64,000 nucleotides of DNA from Micromonospora humi (GTDB lineage Bacteria > Actinomycetota > Actinomycetes > Mycobacteriales > Micromonosporaceae), in assembly GCF_900090105.1 (NCBI RefSeq), contig NZ_FMDM01000001.1, forward strand, positions 186,001 through 250,000. Reading direction: 5' to 3'. Below, one piece after another: positions 8,324 through 17,059 of this stretch (its first letter is position 1; every line of letters starts with the position of its first letter). The position numbers and the translations under genes are program-made. Below the pieces are notes generated by a model. It was given only the letters and a program-made list of their open reading frames with translations, was not told the origin of the DNA and searched no databases.

Positions 8324-9598
8324 TCAGCGGGCGAGCACCTTGGCGACGGCGGCAGCGACGTCGTGCATGTCCTGCTCGGTGCCGAGGAAGGTGCTGTGGT
8401 GGGTCTGGACGGTGTGCGCGGCCAGCCATTCGGTCTTCGGGTAGGCGCGGTCGGCGTGGATGGCGGCGAAGCGCTCGGCCAGCGGCGCGAGCAGTGGCTT
8501 GGTCCACGGCTGGAGCAGTCGGCTGCGGTGCAGCGGCTCGTCGGTGCAGTAGAACCGCTTGCCCAGCTCGGCGGTGAGCGCGGCGGCCACGGCGGCGTTG
8601 TCCATGCCGGCGGGCAGCTCGTCGAGGACGATCGTGCCCTCGTAGATCGAGATGCGGGTCTGTCCCGGTGCCGGTTGCAGCAGCCGGACGCCGTCGACGC
8701 CGGCCAGCAGCTCGGTGAGCAGCCGGTAGTTCTGGTTGCGCACGTCGTGCTGGGCATCCAGGGTGGACAGTTGCGCGCACGCCACCGCGGCGGAGAACTC
8801 GCCCAGGCAGAAGTTGGCGCCCTGCACGCCGGCGCTCTCCTCCAGGTCCAGCTCGCCCGGCGGCGTCCGGTCGTCCCGGTAGCGGCGCGAGTCGGCCCGC
8901 AGCTCCTGGAGGATCGGTGCGAGTGCGTCGTCGTCGGTGACCACGGCCCCGCCCTCCCCGCAGGTGAGGACCTTGCCGTGCTGGAAGCTGAAGCAGCCGA
9001 GCCGGCCGAACGAGCCGGCCTGGCGGCCCTGCCAGGTGGCGCCGTGCGCCTGGGCGCAGTCCTCCACGATCGAGATGCCGCGCGGGCCGGTGACGGCGTC
9101 GAGCGCCGGCACGTCGGCCATGTTCGAGGCCCAGTGCACGGCCACCACGGCCCGCGGGTCCACCGACAGGTCGAGGTCGTCGGGCCCGACGCAGCCGGTG
9201 TCGCGGTCCACGTCGACGAGGACCGGCACCAGGCCGGCGCGCAGCGCGGCGGTGGCGGAGGCGGTCCAGGTCAGCGCCGGCACGAGCACGGTCTCGCCGT
9301 AGCCGAGGCCGAGCGACTCGAGCGCCACCACCAGGGCGCTGGACCCGTGGTCGACGGGTACGCAGTGTCGGGTGCCGACGTAGCGGGCGAAGTCGGCGGC
9401 GAAGCGGCGTTCGAACAGCTCGCCGTCGCCGACGGCGGGGCTGCTGATCGCCCACCGCCCGCCGTGCAGCACGGCGGAGAGGTTGCGGGCGGCGTCCGGT
9501 GCGGGGATCGGCCAGCGCGGCCACGGGCGGTCCGGTGGACGGACCGGCCGGCCGCCGTCGACGGCGAGCCGCCGGTCGAGCGGAGTGGAGGTCGTCAT
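8324..9598 (-). CDS. DegT/DnrJ-family aminotransferase, cyclitol (scyllo-inosose) type
   Basis: Protein of 424 residues in the PLP-dependent DegT/DnrJ/EryC1/StrS family. Asp180 in SIVEDCAQAHGA contacts the pyridine nitrogen, and Lys209 in FSFQHGKVLTCGEGGAVV forms the Schiff base. The xxKVLTxGEGGA context is the pattern seen in L-glutamine:scyllo-inosose and 2-deoxy-scyllo-inosose aminotransferases (StsC, BtrS) rather than in most nucleotide-sugar aminotransferases. The start is ATG 9596-9598; AAGG-N-GGTGAC lies upstream. It is the first gene of the minus-strand operon and faces the divergent glycosyltransferase across an operator-rich 105-bp gap. The expected product is an inosamine (aminocyclitol) whose amine could be acylated by the BtrH-like protein. 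Confidence 0.85.
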   Translation of the reverse strand: MTTSTPLDRRLAVDGGRPVRPPDRPWPRWPIPAPDAARNLSAVLHGGRWAISSPAVGDGELFERRFAADFARYVGTRHCVPVDHGSSALVVALESLGLGYGETVLVPALTWTASATAALRAGLVPVLVDVDRDTGCVGPDDLDLSVDPRAVVAVHWASNMADVPALDAVTGPRGISIVEDCAQAHGATWQGRQAGSFGRLGCFSFQHGKVLTCGEGGAVVTDDDALAPILQELRADSRRYRDDRTPPGELDLEESAGVQGANFCLGEFSAAVACAQLSTLDAQHDVRNQNYRLLTELLAGVDGVRLLQPAPGQTRISIYEGTIVLDELPAGMDNAAVAAALTAELGKRFYCTDEPLHRSRLLQPWTKPLLAPLAERFAAIHADRAYPKTEWLAAHTVQTHHSTFLGTEQDMHDVAAAVAKVLAR

Positions 9599-9620
9599 GT
9601 CACCGACCTTGATGGCCGTC

Positions 9621-9682
9621 GATACATCGGCGATACATGCCGGATACCTCCGCAAGAGGTTTCCGTGTATCAATCCTGTATC
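9621..9682. promoter_or_regulatory. Bidirectional SARP-like operator: 11-bp-periodic heptads facing both ways
   Basis: On the plus strand three heptads lie in tandem at 9621 (GATACAT), 9632 (GATACAT) and 9643 (GATACCT), each 11 bp apart. On the minus strand two more lie at 9682 (GATACAG) and 9671 (GATACAC), also 11 bp apart. Heptads separated by 4 bp are the usual binding sites of SARP-family activators. The array sits in the 105-bp gap between the divergent aminotransferase and glycosyltransferase genes, so one regulator could switch both arms of the cluster. No regulator gene for it is in the window. -10 elements are not obvious; TATCAAT at 9669 is a candidate for the plus strand. Confidence 0.6.
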
Positions 9683-9703
9683 GATGTGGCCGACGCTTCG
9701 GAC

Positions 9704-10819
9704 ATGAGCCGATCCGCATCGCCCGTGGGCGAACCGACCGAACCCCGCGCCGTCACGCGCGGCGTCTCCGTCGTCATCCCGGTCAAGGACCGGGTGCCGG
9801 AGATGCGCCGCCAGCTCCGCAGCCTGCGCGACGCCGCACCGAACTGTCCCGAGCCGGTGGAGGTGGTGGTGGTCGACGACTCGGCGCCCGCCGCGGCCGC
9901 CGCGCACCGCGCCGCCTGCGCCGAGTTCGGTGCCCGCTACGTGCGCGGGCCCCGGCACGTCGGCGCCAAGCGGAACCTGGGCGTCCGGCACGCCCGCCAC
10001 GACCTGCTGCTCTTCACCGACTCCGACTGCCGGGTGCCGGCCGACCTGATCACCCGGTACGCGGCCCGGCTGCGCGCCAGCGGCCAGGAGGTCGCCGGCG
10101 TCACCGGCCCGGTGCTCGTGGAGCCCGGCGACGGCGCCTTCTTCCGCGTGATGAGCCGCTCCTACCTGCTGCTCGGCGACCTGACCCGGCCGCTGCACCA
10201 CGAGCGGGTCTCCTGGGGTGCCGGGGCGAACACCGCGCTGAAACGCGCCGCGTTCGACGCGGTCGGCGGGTTCCCCGAGGACTCGCCGATGCCGATCGGC
10301 GGGGAGGACCTGCACCTCGGGCTGCTCCTGACCGACGCCGGCTACGTGCTGCTCGCCGAGCCGGACGGGGTGGTCACCCACGACACCGGCGTCGCCGACA
10401 CGTTCCGCGCGGCGGCCTACCGGTTCACCACGTACGGCCGCTCCGAGCAGTGGCTCTGCCTGGCCCATCCGCACCGGCGCCGGTTCGTGCTGAACACCGC
10501 CAGCACGCTCGCCGTCACCGCGCTGGCCGGGCTGCTCACCGCCCGGCGCAGCGGCGGGCGCAGTCTGCTCGCGGTGCCGGCCGTCGCGGCGGCGGTGATC
10601 GCCGCGAAGACACCCGGCCGGCTCGGCGGCGACCGCGGCCCCCGGGCGGTGGCCGAGTCGGTGGCCTGCGTGGCCGTCGAGACGCTCTTTGACGGCGCCG
10701 CGTTCGTCACCGCGCTCCGGCTGCGCCGGCCCGACCTGCTCTTCACCGGCTTCCGCGCGCCGGACGAGGCCGACTACCAACTCCTCGACCCGACGCCGGC
10801 GCAGCCGGTGGCGGCCTGA
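9704..10819 (+). CDS. Family 2 glycosyltransferase, membrane-associated
   Basis: Protein of 371 residues. GT2 hallmarks are VSVVIPVKDRVPEM at the N-terminus, VEVVVVDDSAP, the GAKRNLGVRHA acceptor region and LLFTDSDCRVPADL (DxD motif), then VGGFPEDSPMPIGGEDLHLG with the base-type Glu-Asp. Hydrophobic segments follow near residues 270-330 (TLAVTALAGLL, LLAVPAVAAAVIAA). It probably transfers a sugar from a nucleotide donor to a product intermediate. ATG 9704 is chosen; no clear Shine-Dalgarno sequence is seen, and an in-frame GTG at 9686 is an alternative. It is the first gene of the plus-strand arm and is 10 bp from the condensation protein. Resemblance to mycofactocin-type GT2 enzymes is only general. 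Confidence 0.82.
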   Translation: MSRSASPVGEPTEPRAVTRGVSVVIPVKDRVPEMRRQLRSLRDAAPNCPEPVEVVVVDDSAPAAAAAHRAACAEFGARYVRGPRHVGAKRNLGVRHARHDLLLFTDSDCRVPADLITRYAARLRASGQEVAGVTGPVLVEPGDGAFFRVMSRSYLLLGDLTRPLHHERVSWGAGANTALKRAAFDAVGGFPEDSPMPIGGEDLHLGLLLTDAGYVLLAEPDGVVTHDTGVADTFRAAAYRFTTYGRSEQWLCLAHPHRRRFVLNTASTLAVTALAGLLTARRSGGRSLLAVPAVAAAVIAAKTPGRLGGDRGPRAVAESVACVAVETLFDGAAFVTALRLRRPDLLFTGFRAPDEADYQLLDPTPAQPVAA

Positions 10820-10829
10820 GGAGGCGGAC

Positions 10830-12269
10830 GTGTCGACGACGCTGCCGCTGGCGCCCAGCCAGCAGATGATGTGGGAGTTCATGACCGCGCTCGACCCGGC
10901 CCACCCCGGCGACGCCCGGCTCGTGGTGGTGGAGTTCCGCCGGTTACGCGGCACGCTGCGCGTCGACGCGCTGCGGCAGGCCATGCAGGACGTGGTGGAC
11001 CGGCACGACGCGCTCCGGATGCGGTTCGACCGGATCGGCGCCGACCCGGCCGTCACCATCCTGCCGCACGTCGAGTCGCCGCTGGAGTACGTCGACCTGA
11101 CCGGGCTCCCGCCCGCCGAGCAGCGGGCCCGCGTCGAGCAGATCGCGTACGAGCACCGCAACGTGGCGTTCGACCCGGGGCGGGCGCCGCTGTGGCGGGC
11201 CGCGCTGGTCCGGCTCTCCGCGACCGAGCACGTGCTCGCGCTCTGCTTCTTCCACATGGTGTCCGACGGCTGGTCCTGCCGGGTGTTCGTGGAGGACCTG
11301 TGCCACGCGTACGCGGCCCGGCTCGGCGCGGTCGACCCGCAGCCGCCGCTCGGGGTGGACTTCGCCGGGCTCGCCGCGCTCCAGGAGGCGGAACTGGCCG
11401 GGGGCGGGATCGACGCCGCCACCCGGGCCGGCTGGTGGGCCGACCGGCTGCGGCCGGTCGAGCCGTACCAGCTCTTCCCGGCGCCCTCGCCCGCGCCGGA
11501 CGTCGCGCTCAGCGCCGAGGTGGCCACCCGGTTCGCGTTCCCGCCGGAGATCACCGCGTGGCTGCGCCCGGCCGCCCGGGCGGAGCGGACCAGCCCGTAC
11601 GTGCTGCTGCTCGCCGCCTACCTGGTGCTGCTGTCGCTGCGGGCCGGACGGCGGCGGATGGTGCTCGGCACCACCACGCTGGGCCGGGAGAGCCCACTGT
11701 CCCGGCAGCTCATCGGGCAGTTCACCAACAACGTCTACCTGCCGGCGACGGTCGACCCGCACGCGCCGATGCGTGCGGTGGTCGCCGCCGCGCACGCCGC
11801 GCTGGCCGGGGCGATCGACCACGCCGCCCCGTTCCACCGGGTGGCCCGCGCGGTCCGGCCGGACTTCCCCCGGATGCGCCCGTGGCCGGACAACCACCTC
11901 TTCGACGCCTGGTTCCAGTCCGCCGCGTCCGCCTCGCCGGTGCTGAGCGGCCCGGGGCTGCGGGTCGAGCCGATCGACGTGACCGCCCGGGCCGCACCCG
12001 GCACCCCGCCGCCGGTGCGCGCCGCCGACGTGCCGCCGGACTGCCTGCCGGTCTGGGTGAAGCGGGGCTCGCCGATCGTCGTGGTCGACGACGACCGGGC
12101 CGGCGGCGTGGTCATCCGCAACCGGGGCGTCTTCGGCGACGATCTCGTCCAGGGCCTGATCGACGACTACGTGGCGGTGGTCTCGGCGCTCGTCACCGAC
12201 CCCGGCCTGCCCCCGGCGCGGCTGCGCCTGCCTGACGGCGCGTGCTTCCTCGACCACACCACGGGGTAG
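10830..12269 (+). CDS. Free-standing condensation-domain protein (NRPS C-domain fold)
   Basis: Protein of 479 residues consisting of one condensation domain. The catalytic motif reads FHMVSDGW (His142, Asp146): the second His and the Asp/Gly of HHxxxDG are kept and the first His is Phe. Other C-domain signatures are LAPSQQMMWEF (C1), RHDALRMRF (C2) and IGQFTNNVYLP (C5 region). No adenylation or carrier domain is attached. Such enzymes form an amide or ester between a carrier-bound acyl group and a free amine or alcohol. The start is GTG 10830 with GAGGAGG 6-7 bp upstream, 10 bp after the glycosyltransferase stop. It may attach a second acyl unit to the aminocyclitol, in addition to the BtrH-like transferase. 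Confidence 0.87.
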   Translation: MSTTLPLAPSQQMMWEFMTALDPAHPGDARLVVVEFRRLRGTLRVDALRQAMQDVVDRHDALRMRFDRIGADPAVTILPHVESPLEYVDLTGLPPAEQRARVEQIAYEHRNVAFDPGRAPLWRAALVRLSATEHVLALCFFHMVSDGWSCRVFVEDLCHAYAARLGAVDPQPPLGVDFAGLAALQEAELAGGGIDAATRAGWWADRLRPVEPYQLFPAPSPAPDVALSAEVATRFAFPPEITAWLRPAARAERTSPYVLLLAAYLVLLSLRAGRRRMVLGTTTLGRESPLSRQLIGQFTNNVYLPATVDPHAPMRAVVAAAHAALAGAIDHAAPFHRVARAVRPDFPRMRPWPDNHLFDAWFQSAASASPVLSGPGLRVEPIDVTARAAPGTPPPVRAADVPPDCLPVWVKRGSPIVVVDDDRAGGVVIRNRGVFGDDLVQGLIDDYVAVVSALVTDPGLPPARLRLPDGACFLDHTTG

Positions 12270-12308
12270 GACACTGACCGGCACCGATCCGAGAGAGGGA
12301 CGACGATC

Positions 12309-13529
12309 ATGACGGACACCTCGACGCACCAGGACGCGACGGAGTCGCCCGCGCCGCCCCCGTCGGCCGTCCGGGCCCGCTGGTCGGTGGTGCTGCTCTT
12401 CGTCATCATGGGCCTGGCCATCGGCGGCTGGTCCGCCCGCGTGCCGGAGGTCCGCGACGCGGTCGGTGTCGGCAACACCGGCTGGGGCCTGGCCAACATC
12501 GCCACCAACGCGGGGGAGCTGGTCTCCCTGGTCGTGGTCGCGGTGCTGATCAGCCGGATCAACACCCGCCGGCTGGCGCTGGCCGGGGCCGCGCTGATCC
12601 TGGTCAACGCGCCGCTGCTGGCCGCCTCGACCACGGTGGTGGCGCTCGTCGCCGGCCTCGCGGTCTGGGGCTTCGCCGCCAACCTGCTGGCCACCCCGAT
12701 GAACGCCCAGTCGGTGGAGGTGCAGAAGCGCTACGGGCGACCGATCCTGTCCACCTTCCACGCCGGTTTCAGCATCGGCATGCTCGCCGGCGGGCTCTGC
12801 GGCACCGGCGCCGCCGCGGTCGGGCTCTCCCCGTCCGCGCAGATGGCGGTCACCAGCGTGCTGCTCGGCGCGCTGCTCATCGGCACCCAGCGGTGGCTAC
12901 CGGACACGCCCCGGCAGGAGACGAAGAACGGCGAGGCCCGGCGCGGTCTGCGTGAGCGGTTCACCCCGCAACTGCTGCTGCTCGCGGTGATCGCGTTCCT
13001 CGCCTCGTTCGTCGAGATGGCCGGCGCACAGTGGAGTGCGCTCTACGCCACCGAGGTGGCCGGCGCCGCGGCGGTGCTCGCCGCCGCCACGTACACCTGT
13101 CTCTCGCTGGCCGCCACAGTGGCCCGGCTGTTCGGCGACCGGCTGGCCGGCCGGATCGGCCGGATCCGCTTCGTCCGGGCGTCCGCGCTGGTCGCCGCGG
13201 TCGGCGTGGCGCTGCCGGTGGCGTACCCCCATCCGGTCGCGGTGATGGCCGGCTTCGCGCTGCTCGGCTTCGGCCTGGCCTGCGTGACCCCGACGGTGCT
13301 CGGCTTCGCCGGCGAGCAGCCCGGCCTGACCTCCGGCGAGGGCGTCTCGGTGGTGGCGATGGGCCAGTGGCCCGGCGCGCTGCTCGCGGCGCCGGTGATC
13401 GGCCTGCTCGCCGGCGCGCTGAACCTGCGGACCGCGTTCCTGGTCGTGGCCGTGCTGGCGCTGGCCATCGTGGCGCTGATGGGCCCGGTGCGGGCCCGCG
13501 CGCTGCCGGGCGAGGGCGCGGCGACCTGA
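12309..13529 (+). CDS. MFS transporter, probable product exporter
   Basis: Protein of 406 residues with about 12 hydrophobic segments and a short polar N-terminus. Signatures include GWSARVPEVRDAVGVGNTGWGLANIATNAGELVS (YbjJ/fucose-permease-like MFS branch) and FGDRLAGRIGRIRFVRAS, the inter-helix loop of the second half. It is the last gene of the plus-strand arm, 40 bp after the condensation gene with GAGAGGGA before the ATG, and is followed by a strong hairpin terminator. Its position indicates export of the cluster product or self-resistance. Sugar-like selectivity in this branch would fit an aminocyclitol substrate, but that is inference. Confidence 0.85.
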   Translation: MTDTSTHQDATESPAPPPSAVRARWSVVLLFVIMGLAIGGWSARVPEVRDAVGVGNTGWGLANIATNAGELVSLVVVAVLISRINTRRLALAGAALILVNAPLLAASTTVVALVAGLAVWGFAANLLATPMNAQSVEVQKRYGRPILSTFHAGFSIGMLAGGLCGTGAAAVGLSPSAQMAVTSVLLGALLIGTQRWLPDTPRQETKNGEARRGLRERFTPQLLLLAVIAFLASFVEMAGAQWSALYATEVAGAAAVLAAATYTCLSLAATVARLFGDRLAGRIGRIRFVRASALVAAVGVALPVAYPHPVAVMAGFALLGFGLACVTPTVLGFAGEQPGLTSGEGVSVVAMGQWPGALLAAPVIGLLAGALNLRTAFLVVAVLALAIVALMGPVRARALPGEGAAT

Positions 13530-13535
13530 CCGCCC

Positions 13536-13568
13536 GCGCCCCGGCCGCGTGCGCGACGGCCGGGGCGC
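13536..13568. terminator. Bidirectional hairpin between the MFS gene and nrdB
   Basis: A 12-bp perfect GC stem (arms 13536-13547 and 13557-13568) has a 9-nt loop. It lies in the 48-bp gap between convergent genes and would stop transcription from both sides. Confidence 0.75.
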
Positions 13569-13577
13569 CGACGACGG

Positions 13578-14600
13578 TCAGAAGTCGTCGTCGAAGGTGA
13601 CCCGGCCGGTCACGCCGACCTGGTAGGCCGACACCCGCCGCTCGAAGAAGTTGGACAGCTCCTGCACGTCCTGCAACTCCATGAACGCGAACGGGTTGCC
13701 GCTGCCGTACATCGGCGCCATGCCCAGCGCGGCCAGCCGGCGGTCGGCCACGTGTTGCAGGTAGACCCGCATGTCGGCCGAGGACATCCCGGAGACGCCC
13801 TGCTCCAGCAGGTCCTCGGCGAACTGCGCCTCGCACTCCACCGCCTCGGCCAGCATCTCCCGCACCTGCCGTTCCATGCCGGCGTCGAACAGCTCCGGCT
13901 CCTCGGCGCGCACGGTGTCCACCACGTCGAAGGCGAACGCCATGTGCATCGACTCGTCGCGGAACACCCAGTTGGTGCCGGACGCCAGCCCGTTGAGCAG
14001 CCCCCGGGAGCGCAGGAAGTAGACGTAGGCGAACGCGCCGTAGAAGAACAGCCCCTCGATGCAGGCGGCGAAGCAGATCAGGTTGAGCAGGAACGCCCGT
14101 CGGTCGTCGCGGGTGCGCAGCTCCCGTAGCGCGAAGACCGAGTCGATCCAGCGGAAGCAGAACTCGGCCTTGCGGGCGATCGACGGGATGTTCTCCACCG
14201 CCGCGAACGCGGCGAACCGTTCGGCCTCGTCGGGCACGTAGGTGTCCAGCAGGTTCAGGTAGAACTGGACGTGCACCGCCTCCTCGAACAGCTGCCGGGA
14301 CAGATAGAGCCGCCCCTCCGGGGAGTTGACGTGCTGATAGAGGTTGAGCACCAGGTTGTTGGCGACGATGGTGTCGCCGGTGGCGAAGAACGCCACCAGG
14401 CGGGACACCAGGTGCCGTTCGGCGGGGGAGAGCCGGCCCAGGTCGGCCAGGTCGGCGTGCAGGTCCACCTCCTCCACGGTCCAGGTGTTCCTGATCGCGT
14501 CCTTGTACCTGTCGAAGAAGTGCGGGTAGCGCATCGGGCGCAGGGTGAGGTTCATCCCCGGGTCGAGCAGCATCGGTCGGTTCTCGGCGGTCGTGGTCAC
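13578..14600 (-). CDS. nrdB: Ribonucleoside-diphosphate reductase, beta subunit (class Ia)
   Basis: Protein of 340 residues, the R2 subunit that generates the tyrosyl radical for ribonucleotide reduction. The di-iron/radical motif is FEEAVHVQFY with Glu107, His110 and Tyr114; Tyr114 is four residues after His as in E. coli Tyr122. Later iron ligands are in AACIEGLFFYGAF and RDESMHMAF. The C-terminal tail ends GRVTFDDDF, the flexible peptide that docks on the alpha subunit. GTG at 14598-14600 overlaps the nrdA stop as GTGA, so the two are translationally coupled. Expression should follow nrdA under the B12 riboswitch and NrdR boxes upstream. Confidence 0.96.
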   Translation of the reverse strand: MTTTAENRPMLLDPGMNLTLRPMRYPHFFDRYKDAIRNTWTVEEVDLHADLADLGRLSPAERHLVSRLVAFFATGDTIVANNLVLNLYQHVNSPEGRLYLSRQLFEEAVHVQFYLNLLDTYVPDEAERFAAFAAVENIPSIARKAEFCFRWIDSVFALRELRTRDDRRAFLLNLICFAACIEGLFFYGAFAYVYFLRSRGLLNGLASGTNWVFRDESMHMAFAFDVVDTVRAEEPELFDAGMERQVREMLAEAVECEAQFAEDLLEQGVSGMSSADMRVYLQHVADRRLAALGMAPMYGSGNPFAFMELQDVQELSNFFERRVSAYQVGVTGRVTFDDDF

Positions 14601-16951
14601 TGGCAGGCCTCGCAGCTCTCGGGGTTCTCCAGGGAGCAGGCCGTGGCCGCGTCGACGACCGGGGCGAGCACCGGCGTGACGGTGGCCTGCTGGATCCGGG
14701 TGGCGGGTCGGGACCGCAGGTAGTAGGTGGTCTTCAGGCCGGACTTCCAGGCGTAGCGGTACATCGAGGAGAGCTTGCCGATGGTCGGCGCGCTCAGGAA
14801 CAGGTTCAGCGACTGCGACTGGTCGACGTAGGGCGCGCGGGCGGCGGCCAGGTCGATCAGTGCCCGCTGCGGCAACTCCCACGCGGTGCGGAACAGCTCC
14901 CGCACGTCGGCGGGCAGCTCGTCGAGGCCCTGCACCGAGCCCTCCGCGCGCCGGATCCGGTCGCGGACCTGCGGCGTCCACATGCCGCGGGCCTTCAGCT
15001 CCCGCACCAGGTACGTGTTGACCTGGAGGAACTCGCCGGACATGGTCTCGCGCTTGAACAGGTTGGACACCTGCGGCTCGATGCACTCGTAGCAGCCGGC
15101 GATCGAGGCGATGGTGGCGGTCGGCGCGATCGCCACCAGGAGCGAGTTGCGCAGCCCGTGCGCGGCGATCCGGGCTCGCAGCGCGGCCCACCGGTCGCGC
15201 TGCGCGGGCTCCGCGCCCCACAGGTCCGGGTGCAGGTCACCCTTCGCGGCCCGGGTCTGCGGGTACGCCGGATGCCTGCCGAACCGTTCGGCCAGCCCGG
15301 CGGACGTCTCCAGCGCGGTCAGCAGGATCTCCTCCTGCACCCGGGTGGACAGCTCCCGGGCCGCCGCCGAGTCGAACGGCAGGCGCAGCGTGAAGAACGC
15401 GTCCTGCAGGCCCATCAGCCCGAGCCCGACCGGCCGCCAGCGCGGGTTCGACGCCGCCGCCTGCGCGGCCGGGTAGTAGTTGATGTCGATCACCCGGTCC
15501 AGGAAGACCACGGCGGTGCGCACCGTGGCCCGCAGCGTCTCCCAGTCGACCCCGTCGGCGGTGACGTGCGCGCCGAGGTTGACCGAGCCGAGGTTGCAGA
15601 CCGCCGTCTCGGCGTCGTCGTTGACCTCCAGGATCTCGGTGCACAGGTTGGACAGGTGGATGACGTTGCCCGGCTCGCCGGTCTGGTTGGACAGCCGGTT
15701 CGCGGCGTCCTTGAACGTCATCCAGCCGTTGCCGGTCTGCGCGAGCGTGCGCATCATCCGCCCGTACAGGTCCCGGGCCCGCACGGTGCGCACGGCGTTC
15801 TTCTCGGCCGCCCGGTACGCGGCGTCGAACGCCTCGCCGTACAGGTCGGGCAGTTCCGGCGCGTCCGACGGGTCGATCAGCGACCAGTCCTCGTCGGCTT
15901 CGACCCGGCGCATGAACTCGTCCGGGATCCAGTTGGCCAGGTTCAGGTTGTGGGTACGCCGGGACTCCTCGCCGGTGTTGTCCCGCAGTTCCAGGAACTC
16001 CTCCACGTCCGGGTGCCACGGCTCCAGGTAGACGCAGGCCGCGCCCTTGCGCCGGCCGCCCTGGTTGACCGCCGCGACCCCGGCGTCGAGCGTCTTGAGG
16101 AACGGCACGATGCCGTTCGACCGGCCGTTCGTGCCCCGGATCAGCGCGCCCCGGCCCCGCACCCGCGACCAGGAGATGCCGATGCCGCCGGAGAACTTCG
16201 ACAGCTTCGCGACCTGGTGGTAGCGCTCGTAGATCGAGTCCAGCTCGTCGCGCGGCGAGTCCACCAGGAAGCACGACGACATCTGGGTGTGCCGGGTGCC
16301 GGAGTTGAACAGCGTCGGCGAGCTGGGCAGGTAGGCCAGCCGGGACATCAGCCGGTAGAAGTCGACCGCCTCGGCCGGCGTGTGCGACAGCCCGCAGGCC
16401 ACCCGCAGCAGCCAGTACTGCGGCGTCTCCACCACCAGCCGCGACTCCGGATGCCGCAGCAGGTAGCGGTCCGCCACCGTACGCAGTCCGAAGTACTCGA
16501 ACCGCAGGTCGCCGTCCGGGTCCACGGCGTCGTCGAGCGCGTCGGCGTGGCGGGCCACGAACGCGGCGGTGCCGTCGCCGACCAGCCCGAGCCCGTGCGC
16601 GTACCCGATGGACTCGCTGAAGCGCGTCACCTGCTGCCCCCGCACCTCCTCGGCCACGTACGCGGCCAGCAGGCGGGCGGCCAGCTTCGAGTACTGCGGC
16701 TCCTCGCCGATCAGCTCCGCCGCCGTCTGGATCGACAACCGGTCCAGCTCCGACGTGGTCGCCCCGTCGTAGAGCCCACTGATCGTCTTCGTGGCGACCC
16801 GCAGCGGGTCCACCTCGTCCAGGTCGGCGACCCACCGTTCCACCGCCCGGACGATCCGGTTGACGTCGACCGGCTCGGTGTCGCCGTCCCGCTTGCGGAC
16901 CCGCATCGCCAGCCGGCGCTGCTCCGGGGAGTGCTCCCGTAGGACCGTCAT
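14597..16951 (-). CDS. nrdA: Ribonucleoside-diphosphate reductase, alpha subunit (class Ia)
   Basis: Protein of 784 residues. An N-terminal ATP-cone (RVRKRDGDTEPVDVNRIVRAVERW) is followed by the ten-stranded barrel with PSSPTLFNSGTRHTQMSSCFLV (first redox Cys), NLCTEILEVN (active-site Cys/Glu loop) and VAIAPTATIASIAGCYECIEP. The C-terminus ends ENPESCEACQ, the CxxC pair that reduces the active site. Length and motifs fit class Ia. ATG 16949-16951 has GAGGAGAGG immediately upstream. The leader of about 320 nt carries a cobalamin riboswitch, which implies that a B12-dependent class II reductase (nrdJ) exists elsewhere and that class Ia is shut off when B12 is plentiful, as described for Streptomyces coelicolor nrdABS. 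Confidence 0.97.
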   Translation of the reverse strand: MTVLREHSPEQRRLAMRVRKRDGDTEPVDVNRIVRAVERWVADLDEVDPLRVATKTISGLYDGATTSELDRLSIQTAAELIGEEPQYSKLAARLLAAYVAEEVRGQQVTRFSESIGYAHGLGLVGDGTAAFVARHADALDDAVDPDGDLRFEYFGLRTVADRYLLRHPESRLVVETPQYWLLRVACGLSHTPAEAVDFYRLMSRLAYLPSSPTLFNSGTRHTQMSSCFLVDSPRDELDSIYERYHQVAKLSKFSGGIGISWSRVRGRGALIRGTNGRSNGIVPFLKTLDAGVAAVNQGGRRKGAACVYLEPWHPDVEEFLELRDNTGEESRRTHNLNLANWIPDEFMRRVEADEDWSLIDPSDAPELPDLYGEAFDAAYRAAEKNAVRTVRARDLYGRMMRTLAQTGNGWMTFKDAANRLSNQTGEPGNVIHLSNLCTEILEVNDDAETAVCNLGSVNLGAHVTADGVDWETLRATVRTAVVFLDRVIDINYYPAAQAAASNPRWRPVGLGLMGLQDAFFTLRLPFDSAAARELSTRVQEEILLTALETSAGLAERFGRHPAYPQTRAAKGDLHPDLWGAEPAQRDRWAALRARIAAHGLRNSLLVAIAPTATIASIAGCYECIEPQVSNLFKRETMSGEFLQVNTYLVRELKARGMWTPQVRDRIRRAEGSVQGLDELPADVRELFRTAWELPQRALIDLAAARAPYVDQSQSLNLFLSAPTIGKLSSMYRYAWKSGLKTTYYLRSRPATRIQQATVTPVLAPVVDAATACSLENPESCEACQ

Positions 16952-17059
16952 GACCTCTCCTCGCTGTCACTCCGATGGCCTCGGACGGCGGGAGAACGCC
17001 AACGGGCACGGCACGCACGGCCGGCCCGGCTGCTGGCGTCGGTCGTCCCGCGCGACCGT

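Noticed and set aside
10944..12761. Minus-strand open frame of about 605 codons opposite the condensation and MFS genes
   Set aside because: No motif or ribosome site; explained by GC skew of the real plus-strand genes.
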